Positions 11,086-22,391 of a DNA stretch of 64,000 nt are shown here, piece after piece (the stretch's first letter is position 1; each line of letters starts with the position of its first letter). The DNA is from Macrothele yani (taxonomy: Eukaryota > Arthropoda > Arachnida > Araneae > Macrothelidae). The notes below the pieces were generated by a model that did not search any database, was not told the origin of the DNA, and saw nothing but the letters and a program-made list of their open reading frames with translations. The translations under genes were made by a program, and so were the position numbers. The DNA is taken from assembly GCA_039090855.1 (NCBI GenBank), contig CM077034.1, forward strand, positions 10,804,984 through 10,868,983, read 5' to 3'.

Positions 11086-11752
11086 AAGAAGGCAAAAGTG
11101 ATGTACAATGCTTTTACACGAAATGAAGATTTATCGATTGATGGAGAAAAGCTGGAGATAACAGACACGTACGTTTATCTTGGACAGCAGATATCAAGTG
11201 AGGGTCACATTGATGAAGAAATTAATCGGCGTACAAAACTTGCCTGGAGAGCTTTTGGAAGAAGCAGCATAATTTTCAAGAGCAATATGCCATTATGTCT
11301 TAAAAGAAAAGTGTTTGATCAATGCATCCTTCCAGTGCTTACGTATGGTGCAGAGACGTGGACCTTAACTAAAAGAGACATACAAAGGCTGCAGACAACT
11401 CAAAGCAGCATGGAGAGGTGCATGCTTGGTGTAACCAGGAGAGATAAGAAGAGGAACTCGTGGATCAGAAAAATGACAAGACGTCATGATCAGAGTTAAA
11501 TCCTTGAAATGGCTATGGGCTGGACATACTGCCAGAAGGACAGACACAGCCGAAATTTTAGATTGGATTCCAAGGGACAGGAAAAGACTCAGAAGACCAC
11601 ATGGGAGATGGGTGGATGAAATTCGAAAGTATGCGGGAGTGACACGGAGGAGACTGGCACAAGGCAGACCGTTGTGGGGGAAACTTGGGGAAACCTTCGT
11701 CCAGCAGTGGATTGATAATGATGATGATGATGATGATGATGACGCACATATA
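11086..11752 (+). pseudogene. Non-LTR retrotransposon, 3' end of RT ORF
   Basis: The plus strand reads LEITDTYVYLGQQISSEGHI, RRTKLAWRAFGR, LPVLTYGAETWTLTKRDI and MERCMLGVTRRDKKRNSW, the region after the RT catalytic domain of LINEs. After a frameshift near 11485 it continues SLKWLWAGHTARRTD, DWIPRDRKRLRRPHGRW and LGETFVQQWID. A (GAT)n tail follows at 11716-11740. The 5' part is truncated, as usual for LINEs. A second copy lies on the minus strand at 63562-64000. Confidence 0.88.
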
Positions 11753-12334
11753 AACTAGCTACACAACAAATAGGCCCTAGTGCTTGTGCAGTTAAACTTC
11801 GCATCTTTTCTTGTACCCAATTTTCTTTCACTGTGCAAAATTCTTCAGGCATTGCATCTTTAAAATCAAATTTTGCCCTTCATATTATATGTTAATTGAG
11901 CAGTCTATGTAGACCAGTTTTACTTGAACTTGAAGCCTACAGTGGATTCCATTCAATTTCTAAAAGTAGTTAGAAAAATAATCAAATTATTTGAACTTTC
12001 AAAATAAGAAGCCTTCCTTTCAGCAGGCTGTTATCTTGAGAGCTTGTTTGATAACAAAAGAAATGCACAAGGTGTCACAAATCGTCTACGTTCACCATTT
12101 GCACGGACACGCAGTGTTTTTAATCAAACACTGTAATTCCCAAGGAAAATGGAACCGGAAGTTTAGTCACCATTTTCCAGCATTTTTAGAAATGAAATGT
12201 CCGAAGCATCTCAGATTCTTCTGAAACTTAAAAACCCGGATTTACAGGTTTGGAATGTGACAAAACCCGGAATTCCGGGCTACACCCGGATCACAAACAG
12301 GTCTGATTCTAAGAACAGAAATGCCATGATCATA
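11753..12334. other. Intron sequence without recognised feature
   Basis: AT-rich, no similarity to other parts of the window that I could see. It ends at the TA of Tc1-A copy 2. Confidence 0.5.
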
Positions 12335-13886
12335 CACTGCAGGACAATTGTTAAGGACGGATCATAAACGGCTATATAGCGCATAAAAAAGTAAGTGTGG
12401 TTGGATGCCAAGTGAAATAAAATAATGTCAGAATGCCAGGACATTACAAGAAAGACAATTTATTGTGCTCTGAAATCCAGAAGGCTTTGGAACGTGTTCA
12501 AGGGACAAACAGGCCATTTTGTGCAGAATATGTAAACGTGAAAAATGCAATTACCGTCCGCTGGCGTTCCGGCGTAAGATGTCAATACGGGATATGGCCA
12601 CCATGGAGGGCGATGCAAGATTCCACACGTCGTGTCATGCTTTGCACATCATTATCAAGCAGCTGTTGGGGTAATTTATCCCATTCCTCTGTCAGTGCAC
12701 GGATGAGGGTGTCCTTGTTTATTGGAGGGCATTGGCGACCAGCAAGACTCCTCCCCAAAGCATCCCACACATTTTCAATGGGATTCAGATCTGGAGAACG
12801 TGCTGGCCATACGAGGCGTTGAATATCCTCGCTCTCAAGACACTCCTGGACAGCGACTGTTCGATGACATGTTGCGTTGTCGTCCATGAAAATGAATCTA
12901 TCACCGACAGCACCACGGAACATGCGAACATGAAGTAGCAGAACATCATTAATGTATCGTTGGCCAGTCATAGTCCCAGTTGGAAGCACATAGAGGGACG
13001 TACGGCCATTGATCATGATGCCAGCCCATACCATGTCACTACATGTCGGATATCGGTCCCTTTCCTGTATGTTTGCTGGACAATATGCAAACATACAGGA
13101 AAGGGACCACTATCACGCCAGATCAGTTGTCGTCGACAATCAGACAATTGACTGTATCTACTCTCATCTGAGAAGAGGACAGCAGACCAGTCGTTATCAG
13201 TCCAATTGCGATGTTGATGGCACCATTGCAAACGGGCGGTACGGTGACGTCTGGACAATGGGATGCATACAACAGGACGGCGGGCGTACAGTCCTCCTTC
13301 ATGCAAACGTCTGGCGACAGTTTTCCGGGAGATCCGCTTGCCAGTAGCAGCCATAAACTGATTTGCTACCTCACTAGCTGTGCTGCGCCGGTGTGTTTTT
13401 GTTGATAGCACTATGTACCGATCTTCTGCAGGTGTCGTACTGCGAACACGACCTCCCCGTGACGTTTGCTACACTCTCCATTTGTTTGAAATGATTTCCA
13501 AAGCCTTGAAACAACACTGTGGCTGACGTCGAACTCCCTGGCAACATCTGTTATTTTTCGCCCTTCTTCAATCTTGCCAATAATACGGCCACGCATAAAA
13601 TCATCTAGGTGATGTCGGGAAGACATACTGAAAATTGCAAGTTCGTCAATTGATTCTTTCCCTTTCAACTTTGCGTTTGAACAACAACGGTCAATACGCG
13701 TCAAATCCTTTATATCTCTTATCAGCGCTATGAAGTCACGAACAAGTTCGGCAATCCAAAATTTGCATACGCCCAACACGTCTTACTGTATCCCGCACTT
13801 ATGCTAATTTCCACATTTTCCTGCCTTCCATTTTAAGGTTGCTATCGTTGCTATTGTCATCCGTCCTTAGCAATTGTCCGGCAGTG
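12335..13886 (-). mobile_element. Tc1-like transposon, family A copy 2 (complete ends)
   Basis: Same structure as the 193-1734 copy, with ends CACTGCAGGACAATTG and the complement of CACTGCCGGACAATTG. TA flanks it at 12333-12334 and 13887-13888. It contains a 14-bp hairpin-forming insertion near 13090. Confidence 0.93.
12582..13626 (-). pseudogene. Tc1-A transposase copy 2, two frameshifts
   Basis: The HTH part (DVAREFDVSHSVVSRLWKS) is open. One base is missing from a C run at about 13456, which shifts frame before TTPAEDRYIVLSTKTHRR. The next segment holds VLFSDESRYS with the first catalytic Asp intact. A 14-bp insertion at about 13090 shifts frame again. The last 150 residues are open, with FIFMDDNATCH and PIENVWDALG, and end GGHIPY. 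All three catalytic residues survive; only the two indels disable it. Confidence 0.9.
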
Positions 13887-13981
13887 TATAAGTGTATTCC
13901 TGAGGAAGGGTACGGCTGCTACCCATAAATTAGACGTATTATTTCCTTTTATTCCTTAAAAAAAAACATAACTTGAAGATA
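13887..13981. other. Spacer with a degenerate hammerhead-like core
   Basis: At about 13901-13930 CTGAGGA is followed by GGGTA/TACCC as a stem, then ATAA where GAAA would be needed. It resembles the hammerhead cores of the PLE repeats here but lacks the second core motif. Confidence 0.3.
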
Positions 13982-14180
13982 CACTATCTACCAACAAGTA
14001 ATTGGACACCTGTGATAGCAAAGGAAAACGAAGTTTATTCACCTACAATAGTTGGTAGAGTCCCCATGAGCGGCGATTACAGCTGCGACCCTCCGGGGCA
14101 TACTCTCAACCAGGCGTTGTACGACGGCTAGCGGTATTTTCTTCCTTTAATAAGGATTCTTCGTGCGCTAAACAATATTT

Positions 14181-14647
14181 TAATTAGAAAAGCCTTTCAG
14201 CACGATAAGATATATTTATTAATACAGTCTGTACAAAAAAATAGTTAATGCGGCCAGAACAGCATACTCCTATCCAGCAAAACTTAACTCCTAATAATTC
14301 ACTTACAGTTTGACGATTAATGTCAACTTATTAATTATCCTCTGTGTATATACTTTCTTCACATATGTAATAGCAACTCAGAGTATCATTTGTTGAAACC
14401 CTTTAACGCATGTCAAAACTTCTACTATATTTAACGCAAACCTCGTTATTGTTATCACGTGCTCGCGTAATTTGAAAATGCTTCTTGCTTTTATCCGTTG
14501 TTTTGTTTATGTATATTGAAATACCTGACGATGGAGCACTTGGTGCTTTGAAAGATCTTGTAAGTTGTTGTGCCTTAAAAATGCCTATTTTTTAGTGCAG
14601 ACTGTATTAATAAATATATCTTATCGTGCTGAAAGGCTTTTCTAATT
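14181..14647. mobile_element. Foldback element with inverted ends and hammerhead-like core
   Basis: The ends are inverted repeats of about 48 bp: ATTAGAAAAGCCTTTCAGCA at 14182 and its complement ending near 14646. There is no coding region. Near the right end lies a hammerhead-like core. It sits inside Tc1-C, so it inserted later. It may be a non-autonomous PLE relative. Confidence 0.75.
14525..14553 (+). ncRNA. Hammerhead ribozyme-like core
   Basis: CTGACGA, then a stem with AGCAC/GTGCT plus wobble pairs, then GAAA. This is the canonical core order. I could not confirm stems I and III or the cleavage site. Confidence 0.5.
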
Positions 14648-15692
14648 AAAGTATTTTTTTCCACTCAGTTTGGAGAAGACAGGTCAGTTCCTTCACCGAT
14701 TTCGGACGGTGGGGGCACCCCTTGAGTCGACGCTCCAACTCGTCCCAGAGGTGCTCGATAGGGTTAAGGTCTGTGGCCAGTCCATTCGATTAACCCCATT
14801 GTCACCATACCAAGCCATGGTGGACCTCGCAACATGACAGGTGGCATTGTCGTTCTGAAAGTAACATGGGTCCACCCCGTAAAACTGCCACAACTTAGGA
14901 AGCGCATGGTCATCCAAAATGGTGCAGTAGGTCTCGGCGTTGAGTCTTCCAGGAATTGCGACCAAGGGTCCCATGCAATATCAGGAGAAACACCCCCATA
15001 ACATAATTCCACCGCCGCCGAACTTCACAGTTGGCACAATACATTCCAGCAGGAGGCGTTCTCCAGGCAGACGCCAAACCCAGACACTGCCATCCGAACG
15101 GTAGAGGGTGAACCTTGATTCGTCGCTCCAGAGAACCTGTTTCCACTGTTCAACGGTCCAGTGTCGACGTTCTTTGCACCACGTTAGCCGAGCAGCGCTA
15201 TTGGACTTGGTGATCAAAGGCTTGTGGGCGGCAGCACGTCCATGATAACCGAGCAGATGGGCTTCCTTACGGATGGTATTCATCGAAAGAACACTCCCGG
15301 ATTGAAACTCCTCGGGGATGTGGCCTATCGATTTGGAGCGGTTCTTCCGAATTTCTCTGGCCAGCACCCGTCGGTCTCTAACTCCCAGTTTTGTGGGTCT
15401 GCCAAGTCGGGGCACATTCCGACAGTCACCTCTCATCTTCCACTTGCCAATCACGTAGGCCACTGTTGATTTTGGGTTCTTCAACTCGCTGGATATGTCA
15501 TCGGCCATTTCTTGATACCCGACGATTACAGCTTTCTCGAAATCAAAGAGCTCCGAACTGCGTGGCATCTTGCTTGCGACTGGTTGCGTTATTGTTTCCC
15601 ACACGATACTTAACGGCGGCGGCCGTGACATGTATGAAGACCACAGATATCGTCGATTGCAGGGGTGTCCAATTACTTGTTGGTAGATAGTG

Positions 15693-15934
15693 TATTTTTG
15701 TAATGCAGTAAGTGTAATGCAATGCAGAAAGGCGTGCCATTTCTCATAGGAATTCCTCCCACAGATGTGCTTTAGACCAGACTACATACTTCTGTTACAA
15801 ATGTAAAAGGCTTTCTTCTTCCACTCTTAAATATACACAAGGGGGCCAAAATTGTGGAAACCTTTAAGAAAAATTGTATTTCTAAGGTTTGATGGCTTAT
15901 AACATCTGTCCTTTTTAAATACCATAAAGTTATA
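15693..15934. other. Spacer with a possible Tc1 end remnant
   Basis: Contains GGGGGCCAAAATTGTGGAAA near 15841, which looks like a Tc1-type terminal sequence, but no partner or body was seen. Confidence 0.35.
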
Positions 15935-16127
15935 CACCGTCGAGCCACATTATTGTGACCACCTCCTACTTTTGACGTCAACAGCGCATAGCCAATGAAA
16001 GAAGGCGCATGGCGCGAGCTGGGTTGGAGGGTATGTAAGGTGTGCTGTAGGCATTCTGAAAACATGTCACTCATTGCTGTCATAGATAAAAAGAGCGATT
16101 TATCAGATTTGCATAAAGGGACAATCA

Positions 16128-17030
16128 TCAGCTTTGGGGGCCAAGGGTGGCAGTACTTCTGAAACAGTGCAGTTTGTGAACTGTTCGCCGTGCTGCTGTG
16201 GTTAAAGTGTATCGTGATTGGAGAAATGGCTCCATTGCGAATAAACGACGGGGAGACTGTGGAGCACCACATGCCATCGATGTGAGAGGTGAACGTCGGC
16301 TTCGAAGGTGCTCGAGGATTGAACGACACGCTACAGTGGAGCAACTCACTGGCCGAGTGAAACAGAGGGCTACCGGAAGCGTGTCTAAAACAACAGTTCG
16401 GCGTATACTGCTGCGTATGGGACTCCGATGCAGACGGGTGGTCCCTGCACCTATCCTAACGAAGGTGCATCGGCAGAAAAGGCTTACATTTGCACGGCAG
16501 TGTCGGAATTCAGACCAGAGCTGATTGGCGAAGGATTGCCTTCTTCGATGAGTCGCGTTTTCTGCTTCATCGAACGGATCGACGTCGGCTTACATGGCGA
16601 GCAACATAGGAGATCCAGCAATCTTCAACCATTGTTGGCAGAACACCAGCTGGTGGGGGAAGCCTTATGATTTGGGGAATGTTTTTGTGGCGTTCTCTGG
16701 GCTCACTCATATCTGTGGAAGGCAATATGGACCGAATTCATTAGGAATCTATCCTTAGCAGATCCCTGTGGCGGACGAGGTCCTCCAGCATGACAGTGTA
16801 GCGTGTCATACAGCTAGAAATGTCCGAGAGTGGTTGGATGAAGACTTCAAATTACTTCCCTGGCTCCTTAATTCCCCAGACCTAAACCCGATTGAGCATC
16901 GGTGTGACCACCTTGATCGTGTTGTTTGCTCCGTGGATCCTCTATCATGCACCCTCCTGCAGCTGTCAGATGCACTGCAATCAGCATGGCCCCACATCAG
17001 AGTGAACACCCCTTCTAGCACCTTATTGAG
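16128..17030 (+). pseudogene. Tc1-D transposase, heavily decayed
   Basis: Recognisable plus-strand pieces across frames: RATGSVSKTTVRRILLRMGL (second HTH), FFDESRFLLHRTDRRRLTW (first Asp), GGGSLMIWGMF, then LQHDSVACHTARNVREWL and SPDLNPIEHRCDHL. Many stops and frameshifts are present. It ends near the Ser/Pro codons at about 17030. Confidence 0.82.
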
Positions 17031-17217
17031 TCACCCCCAGCCAGAGTTCGCCAAAAAAAATGCGTAATTGCGCGTCCAGGACGCATCGAAAAGTGTGCTT
17101 GCGCGTTGAAATTCTGCCAACACGTAAAAATACGAATCGAGAATTCTAAGCTGAATTTTTTTTTATTTTCAACTTTTAATTCGAAATTTGTATTTCAAAC
17201 ATGTGATCAGTGATATC

Positions 17218-18570
17218 CTTTGTTACCTCAGGCCAGATCTCACGTAGCAGACGATCCATACCTGGCCGTGGTTTGCTTGGCACGACCGGAGCCCTTGTTA
17301 CCTCAGGCCAGATCTCACTTGTTACCTCAGGCCAGATCTCACGTTGTAGACGATCCATACCTGGCCGTGGTTTGCTTGGCAAGACCGGAGCCCTTGTTAC
17401 CTCAGGCCAGATCTCACATTGCACACGATCCACACCTTGCCGTGGTTTGCTTGGCACGACCGGAGCCCTTGTTACCTCAGGCCAGATCTCACGTTGCTGA
17501 CGATCCACACCTGGCCGTGGTTTGCTTGGCACGACCGGAGCCCTTGTTACCTCAGGCCAGATCTCACGTTGCTGACGATCCACACCTGGCCGTGGTTTGC
17601 TTGGCACGACCGGAGCCCTTGTTACCTCAGGCCAGATCTCACGTTGCTGACGATCCACACCTGGCCGTGGTTTGCTTGGCACGACCGGAGCCCTTGTTAC
17701 CTCAGGCCAGATCTCACGTTGCTGACGATCCACACCTGGCCATGGTTTGCTTGGCACGACCGGAGCCCTTGTTACCTCAGGCCAGATCTCACTTGTTACC
17801 TCAGGCAACGTGAGATCTGGCCTGAGGTAACAAAGGATATCTGCCCTGAGGTAGCCCTTTGTTACCTCAGGCCAGATATCCTTTGTTACCTCAGGCCAGA
17901 TCTCACGTTGCAGACGATCCATACCTGGCCGTGGTTTGCTTGGCACGACCGGAGCCCTTGTTACCTCAGGCCAGATCTCGCGTTGCTGACGATTCACACC
18001 TGGCCGTGGTTTGCTTGGCACGACCGGAGCCCTTGTTACCTCAGGCCAGATCTCACTTGTTACCTCAGGCAACGTGAGATCTGGCCTGAGGTAACAAAGG
18101 ATATCTGGCCTGAGGTAGCCCTTTGTTACCTCAGGCCAGATATCCTTTGTTACCTCAGGCCAGATCTCATGTTGCAGACGATCCATACCTGGCCGTGGTT
18201 TGCCTGGCACGACCGGAGTCCTTGTTACCTCAGGCCAGATCTCACTTGTTACCTCAGGCAACGTGAGATCTGGCCTGAGGTAACAAAGGATATCTGGCCT
18301 GAGGTAGCCCTTTGTTACCTCAGGCCAGATATCCTTTGTTACCTCAGGCCAGATCTCACGTTGCAGACGATCCATACCTGGCCGTGGTTTGCCTGGCACG
18401 ACCGGAGTCCTTGTTACCTCAGGCCAGATCTCACTTGTTACCTCAGGCAACGTGAGATCTGGCCTGTGGTAACAAAGGATATCTGGCCTGAGGTAGCCCT
18501 TTGTTACCTCAGGCCAGATCTCACGTTGCAGACGATCCATACCTGGCCGTGGTTTGCTTGGCACGACCGG
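17218..18570. repeat. 75-bp tandem array with repeated palindromic modules
   Basis: The basic unit is 75 bp, with GTTACCTCAGGCCAGATCTC and GTGGTTTGCTTGGCACGACC as landmarks. About 14 units run in one direction, broken by palindromic modules near 17810-17910, 18070-18170, 18255-18360 and, in part, 18447-18520. In each, arms of about 47 bp around AGATCTGGCCTGAGGTAACA fold back on themselves. Since 75 is 25 codons and no stop occurs, long frames are open on both strands; I do not regard them as genes. The source sequence is unknown. Confidence 0.9.
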
Positions 18571-19120
18571 AGCAATGGCGGCGTGATCTGCCAGCCAGTC
18601 AGGGCGTGACGTCAGGGGGACGTCGTTCCTTACCTCGACCTCATCGGGAGCGCAATCGCCTCGACAAAATTCCTGTCACTGCTGCTACAGCTCGCGCTCG
18701 ATCAGTTGAGTGAAGTACGCTTTTGCAATCGCAATTCCGGAGCGCCTTGTGGTCGTGATTTGTACTTCGTCCTGACAGTGGTACGTGGTCGTGATTTGTA
18801 GAGATTGAAACAGCTTTATCAGACACTGTAGTATCGAATGATGTGTCGAAACAGCGTACTTTAATGTCTTTTTTTTTTTTTTTTTTTTTTTTTTTCGGCT
18901 AGACTCAGTCCAGTGGTGTAGAAAAGAAACAAAACGTAGAGGAAGGAAACAACGGAATCTGCAAAAAACTAGCGGTGGAAATACGAAAGCAGCCAACAAA
19001 CATGGACACTTCATTTAGAAAATGAAGAATGCGTTGTGTTACATCGACCTCAAAGTTGGAAATTCATTCTTGTTCTTTACCAAAATGGTACAAAGAATTT
19101 CCAGGGATTACTTCCCATGC
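18571..19120. other. Unassigned sequence with poly-T run
   Basis: GC-richer stretch to about 18740, then AT-rich with a long poly-T at about 18869-18895. A CGTGGTCGTGATTTGTA motif occurs twice near 18750-18800. No coding similarity found. Confidence 0.45.
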
Positions 19121-19304
19121 GCTTGTAGTGCAATATTCTAGAGGATAATGCTTACCTTGGCATTCCTTTCTAGCGATGCGAGCATTTCACACGCGTGTTT
19201 TCCGGTCTTTGTTGATGATATTGTCCTAAAGTCCGTTGTATGAGATGACTAGCTTTACTTCTCACACTTTTACATCAATTTTTACCGTTCTTTATACTCG
19301 AAAT

Positions 19305-19331
19305 TTTCGCCCATACTCTGGGCATCCTCAG
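19305..19331 (-). ncRNA. Hammerhead ribozyme-like core, left arm
   Basis: Minus strand: CTGAGGA, stem GCCCA/TGGGC around GAGTA, then GAAA. All core positions fit. Stems I and III were not resolved. Confidence 0.6.
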
Positions 19332-19741
19332 GAGCGTGGCGACTTTACCACCGATGTTCGTGGTTAACTTCGCGCTAATAAAAATTAAAATGCTAAAAAT
19401 GAATAAAAAATCGGAAAGGCAAATGCAGGAGGGAAGAAGCAATATTAATCTATAAAAATAAAGCAAGGGTATGTAACCAGAACGACCCTAGCACATTATC
19501 GGGCCTGTGGAAAGAACTAATAAGACAAGAAAAACAACAACAAAAGAAAAACTGGCAAAAAAGACAAGAAAACCAGGATATCAAAAAAAAAAAAGTTAGT
19601 TTAATGAAACATAGATGGCGCCAGCCGGGCTTGATAACGAAATATATCCAGGAAAGTATATCCGACGAATGGCAACAAGGAGTATCGGACTCCATTAGCG
19701 CGAAGTTAACCACGAACATCGGTGGTAAAGTCGCCACGCTC

Positions 19742-19769
19742 CTGAGGATGCCCAGAGTATGGGCGGAAA
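19742..19769 (+). ncRNA. Hammerhead ribozyme-like core, right arm
   Basis: Plus strand: CTGAGGA, the same GCCCA/TGGGC stem, then GGAAAA, one G more than in the left arm. This extra base may disturb the core. Confidence 0.5.
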
Positions 19770-19991
19770 ATCGAGTATAAAGAACGGTAAAAATTGATGT
19801 GTCTGAATCCTAAGGCAAAGATCCAATGAGTACACCCAGCGAAAAGTGTGAGAAGTAAAGCCAGTCATCGCATACAACGGACTTTAGGACAATAACATCA
19901 ACAAAGACCGGAAAACGCGTGCGTGAAATGTTCCCGTCGCTAGAAAGGAATGCCAAGGTAAGCATTGTCCGTTAGAATATTGTACAAGTTA

Positions 19992-20410
19992 CTTTGAAAT
20001 ATCGCACGTAAAATAGAATAGTAGAATGATTAGAGCTATCTAATAGTCGGAATTAGAACTACTAATAGGAATTGCGCTTGTAGTGTTTACGTTATTTATG
20101 TATTATATATATATATATATTTTAACTAAAAAAAGAAGCAAAACATCCAAATGCATTCAGTAGTAGTGAAATATTTTTTAATATGAAAAAAAAACAGGGT
20201 TTTTTTTTTATAATTTCCCAATGTTTTTGCTACTTTTTTTTTTTATTTCACTCGTTAATTTTTCTAAAATACTCCTCACTTTTAAAAATTACTCCCTAAA
20301 TTTTTCCAAAGGAGTAAAAATACTCCTTCGAATTATTTTTTCAGCGAAATCTGCTCCCAGCCCGTCGAGCTGCCATCCGCACTGCACGCGGCGCTTACTC
20401 TGGATATTAG
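19992..20410. other. AT-rich remnant of Tc1-D surroundings
   Basis: Contains a (TA)n run at about 20103-20120 and several A/T homopolymers. No gene seen. Confidence 0.45.
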
Positions 20411-20550
20411 CTGGTGGTCACAATAATGTGACTCGACCATGTGTATCATTAGAAAGATAATTTAATGCAGAACAAACTGCGTTGAATCAATTTTCTTCTG
20501 TCGGAAGTGATAGCCAAATTACCACGAAAAGAAAACACAACTGGCTTGTT

Positions 20551-21771
20551 CAGGGTGTGCCATATAAAAGAGGCCCAAGTATAATGAACAACAACAGTCA
20601 GGCAATGTTACTATACAAGAAAAAGAATAGTTGAAATGACAGAAAACAGGAGTAATTTACCTGCATTTGCAACAATTCCTAAAAGTGCTGTCCTCCGACA
20701 TCAAGACACAGCTGCACATGACTGAACATGTTCGTAACGCGCCACAACTCATCAGCAGTAATCTGGGCTACGGCATCCGTAATGTTCACTTTTAATTCAT
20801 CAAGGGTGTGCAGATTAGTTGCGTACACTTTCCCTTTCAATGCTCTCCGCAGATCTCATTTAAAACCTTGCATGGGTTATTTCCGAAATACTGTTCCACA
20901 ATAAAAAATCCACTGTTCCGTACTTAAAACCATTTCCCTTGCCTTTGTTCTCTCTTCACTTACACTTTTGACCGCGTGCCTACACTGCTCTGGCTGTGAC
21001 TAACCACTCCGGAGAATTCCTTTGCAGCTGTACACGCAGAAACCAGTTAGAAGTGGAACAAAGCGGTTATAACTGGAACTTAAAACCATTTCTGTTGCCT
21101 TTGTTCTCTCTTCACTTACACTTATGACCGCGTGCCTACACTGCTCTGGCTGTGACTAACCACTCCGAAGAATTTCTTTGCAGCTGTACACGCAGAAACC
21201 AGTTAGAAGTGGAACAGAGCGGTTATAACTGGAACTTAAAACCATTTCCGTTGCCTTTGTTCTCTCTTCACTTACACTTATGACCGCGTGCCTACACTGC
21301 TCTGGCTGTGACTAACCACTCCGGAGAATTCCTTTGCAGCTGTACACGCAGAAACCAGTTAGAAGTGGAACAAAGGGGTTTTAACTGGAACTCAAAACCA
21401 TTTCCGTTGCCTTTGTTCTCTCTTCACTTACACTTACGACCGCGTGCCTACACTGCTCTGGCTGTGACTAACCACTCCGGAGAATTCCTTTGCAGCTGTA
21501 CACGCAGAAACCAGTTAGAAGTGAAACAAAGCGGTTTTAACTGGAACTCAAAACCATTTCCGTTGCCTTTGTTCTCTCTTCACTTACACTTACGACCGCA
21601 TGCCTACACTGCTCTGGCTGTGACTAACCACTCCGGAGAATTCCTTTGCAGCTGTACACGCAGAAACCGGTTAGAAGTGGAACAAAGCGGTTTTAACTGG
21701 AAACCCGCCAAACAACTTTAACACGCCTAACAACGTGTGGCCACAGGGCCTCTTTTATAGGGCGCACCCTG
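20551..21771 (-). mobile_element. Short DDE transposon with a 156-bp array
   Basis: Inverted ends CAGGGTGTGCCATATAAAAG at 20551 and the complement of CAGGGTGCGCCCTATAAAAG ending at 21771. The left 300 bp encode, on the minus strand, the transposase tail seen at 10418-10618. The rest of the gene is gone and a tandem array takes its place. It is a non-autonomous relative of the 7838-10755 element. Confidence 0.85.
20922..21712. repeat. 156-bp tandem array, five units
   Basis: Units start near 20927, 21083, 21239, 21395 and 21551, each with CCTTTGTTCTCTCTTCACTT and TGTGACTAACCACTCC. The period of 52 codons keeps a plus frame open from 21308, which I do not consider a gene. Confidence 0.92.
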
Positions 21772-22165
21772 TATAACAAGAAGTGGATTTTCTTAACACA
21801 AAACTGACCAATGAGATTGATTGTGCTGAGAGCCAATTAGGTGTTATTGTGACACAGCTTGCAAGCAATAAAGGGTTAGTATGAGTCAGCTGTCATTTCC
21901 AGGAATCAGAGCTAATAATAGAACAAATAAAAGTAACTTGATCATGCTAGTTTCGTTAACTGAAAACTTTTACAAAAAAGTTTGTAAGTTGGAAGCTGTC
22001 GACCTTATCTTAGGTCTTCATCACGCCAATGGAGGACTAAGGTTGTTGCCAGATTCTACATTTGAATTTTTTCTACTTTTGCTGCCAAAACTTAGAATTG
22101 ATCTCCAGATCATCGGAATGTAGAGAGGAGATTCGGAATTGCAAGTCATTGAGTTGAAAATAATT

Positions 22166-22391
22166 TTTTTTTTTTTTTTTTGATTGGAAGTTTAACGACC
22201 ACCGTGTGAGCAACTCAATGGGCTATAAGCAGTCGCCCGTCCCTAATTTAGGATCACTGGTTCCAGGGAAGGGAAAGAGCCAGTGCCGTAAGACAAACAC
22301 AACAATCATGCCTCACCGGGATTCAAACCCGGACCCCGTTCGGACGAATGATCAGAGGCCATCGCTTAGACCACTGCGCCACCGGGACGGC
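22166..22391 (-). mobile_element. SINE family 1, intact copy in PLE-B
   Basis: The target duplication is GAGTTGAAAATAATT (22151-22165) and GAGATGAAAATAATT (22392-22406). On the minus strand it has a tRNA-like head with A-box TGGCGCAGTGG and a B-box region, a body with CCAGTGATCCTAAATTAGGG, and a poly-A tail (poly-T at 22166-22181). This unexpanded copy gives the family's normal size, about 226 bp. Confidence 0.92.

Larger units (their letters stand above)
14050..15631 (-). pseudogene. Tc1-C transposase, interrupted
   Basis: From about 15573 it reads [20 protein letters not shown], an HTH, then [17 protein letters not shown] and the second HTH. The catalytic part shows [19 protein letters not shown] and [12 protein letters not shown], then a stop. 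Another frame continues GPLVAIPGRLNAETYC and CYFQNDNATCHVAR with the second Asp, then LNPIEHLWDELE in a third frame. The tail AAVIAAHGDS lies beyond the foldback at about 14060-14090. Stop, frameshifts and insertion inactivate it. Confidence 0.88.
13982..15692 (-). mobile_element. Tc1-like transposon C, holding a foldback element
   Basis: Ends CACTATCTACCAACAAGTA at 13982 and its complement ending at 15692, with TA on both sides. The transposase is on the minus strand and is interrupted near its C-terminus by the 14181-14647 foldback. Confidence 0.92.
19121..19991 (+). mobile_element. PLE-derived foldback D
   Basis: Inverted arms at 19121-19378 and 19694-19991; the left arm lacks about 43 bp present in the right. 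The centre (19380-19690) reads in plus a PLE tail: ARVCNQNDPSTLSGLWKELI, like the tails at 49100-49450 and 59241-59590. Each arm carries a hammerhead-like core. So this is the 3' end of a PLE with inverted terminal repeats. Confidence 0.78.
15935..20441 (+). mobile_element. Tc1-like transposon D, degraded and expanded by nested inserts
   Basis: Left end CACCGTCGAGCCACATTAT at 15935, after TA; right end at about 20411-20441 reads GGTGGTCACAATAATGTGAC. Between them lie a decayed transposase (16128-17030), the 75-bp array and a PLE foldback. A normal element would be about 1.6 kb, so roughly 3 kb was added. Confidence 0.75.

Noticed and set aside
11558..11749. Minus-strand frame with poly-Ile next to the LINE tail.
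   Set aside because: It is the antisense reading of the (GAT)n tail.
17176..18564. Stop-free 462-codon frame with an IWPEVT...PSKPRPG repeat, and a 396-codon frame on the other strand.
   Set aside because: The 75-bp period is 25 codons, so any stop-free unit stays open on both strands when repeated. No conserved domain, splice context or start supports a gene.
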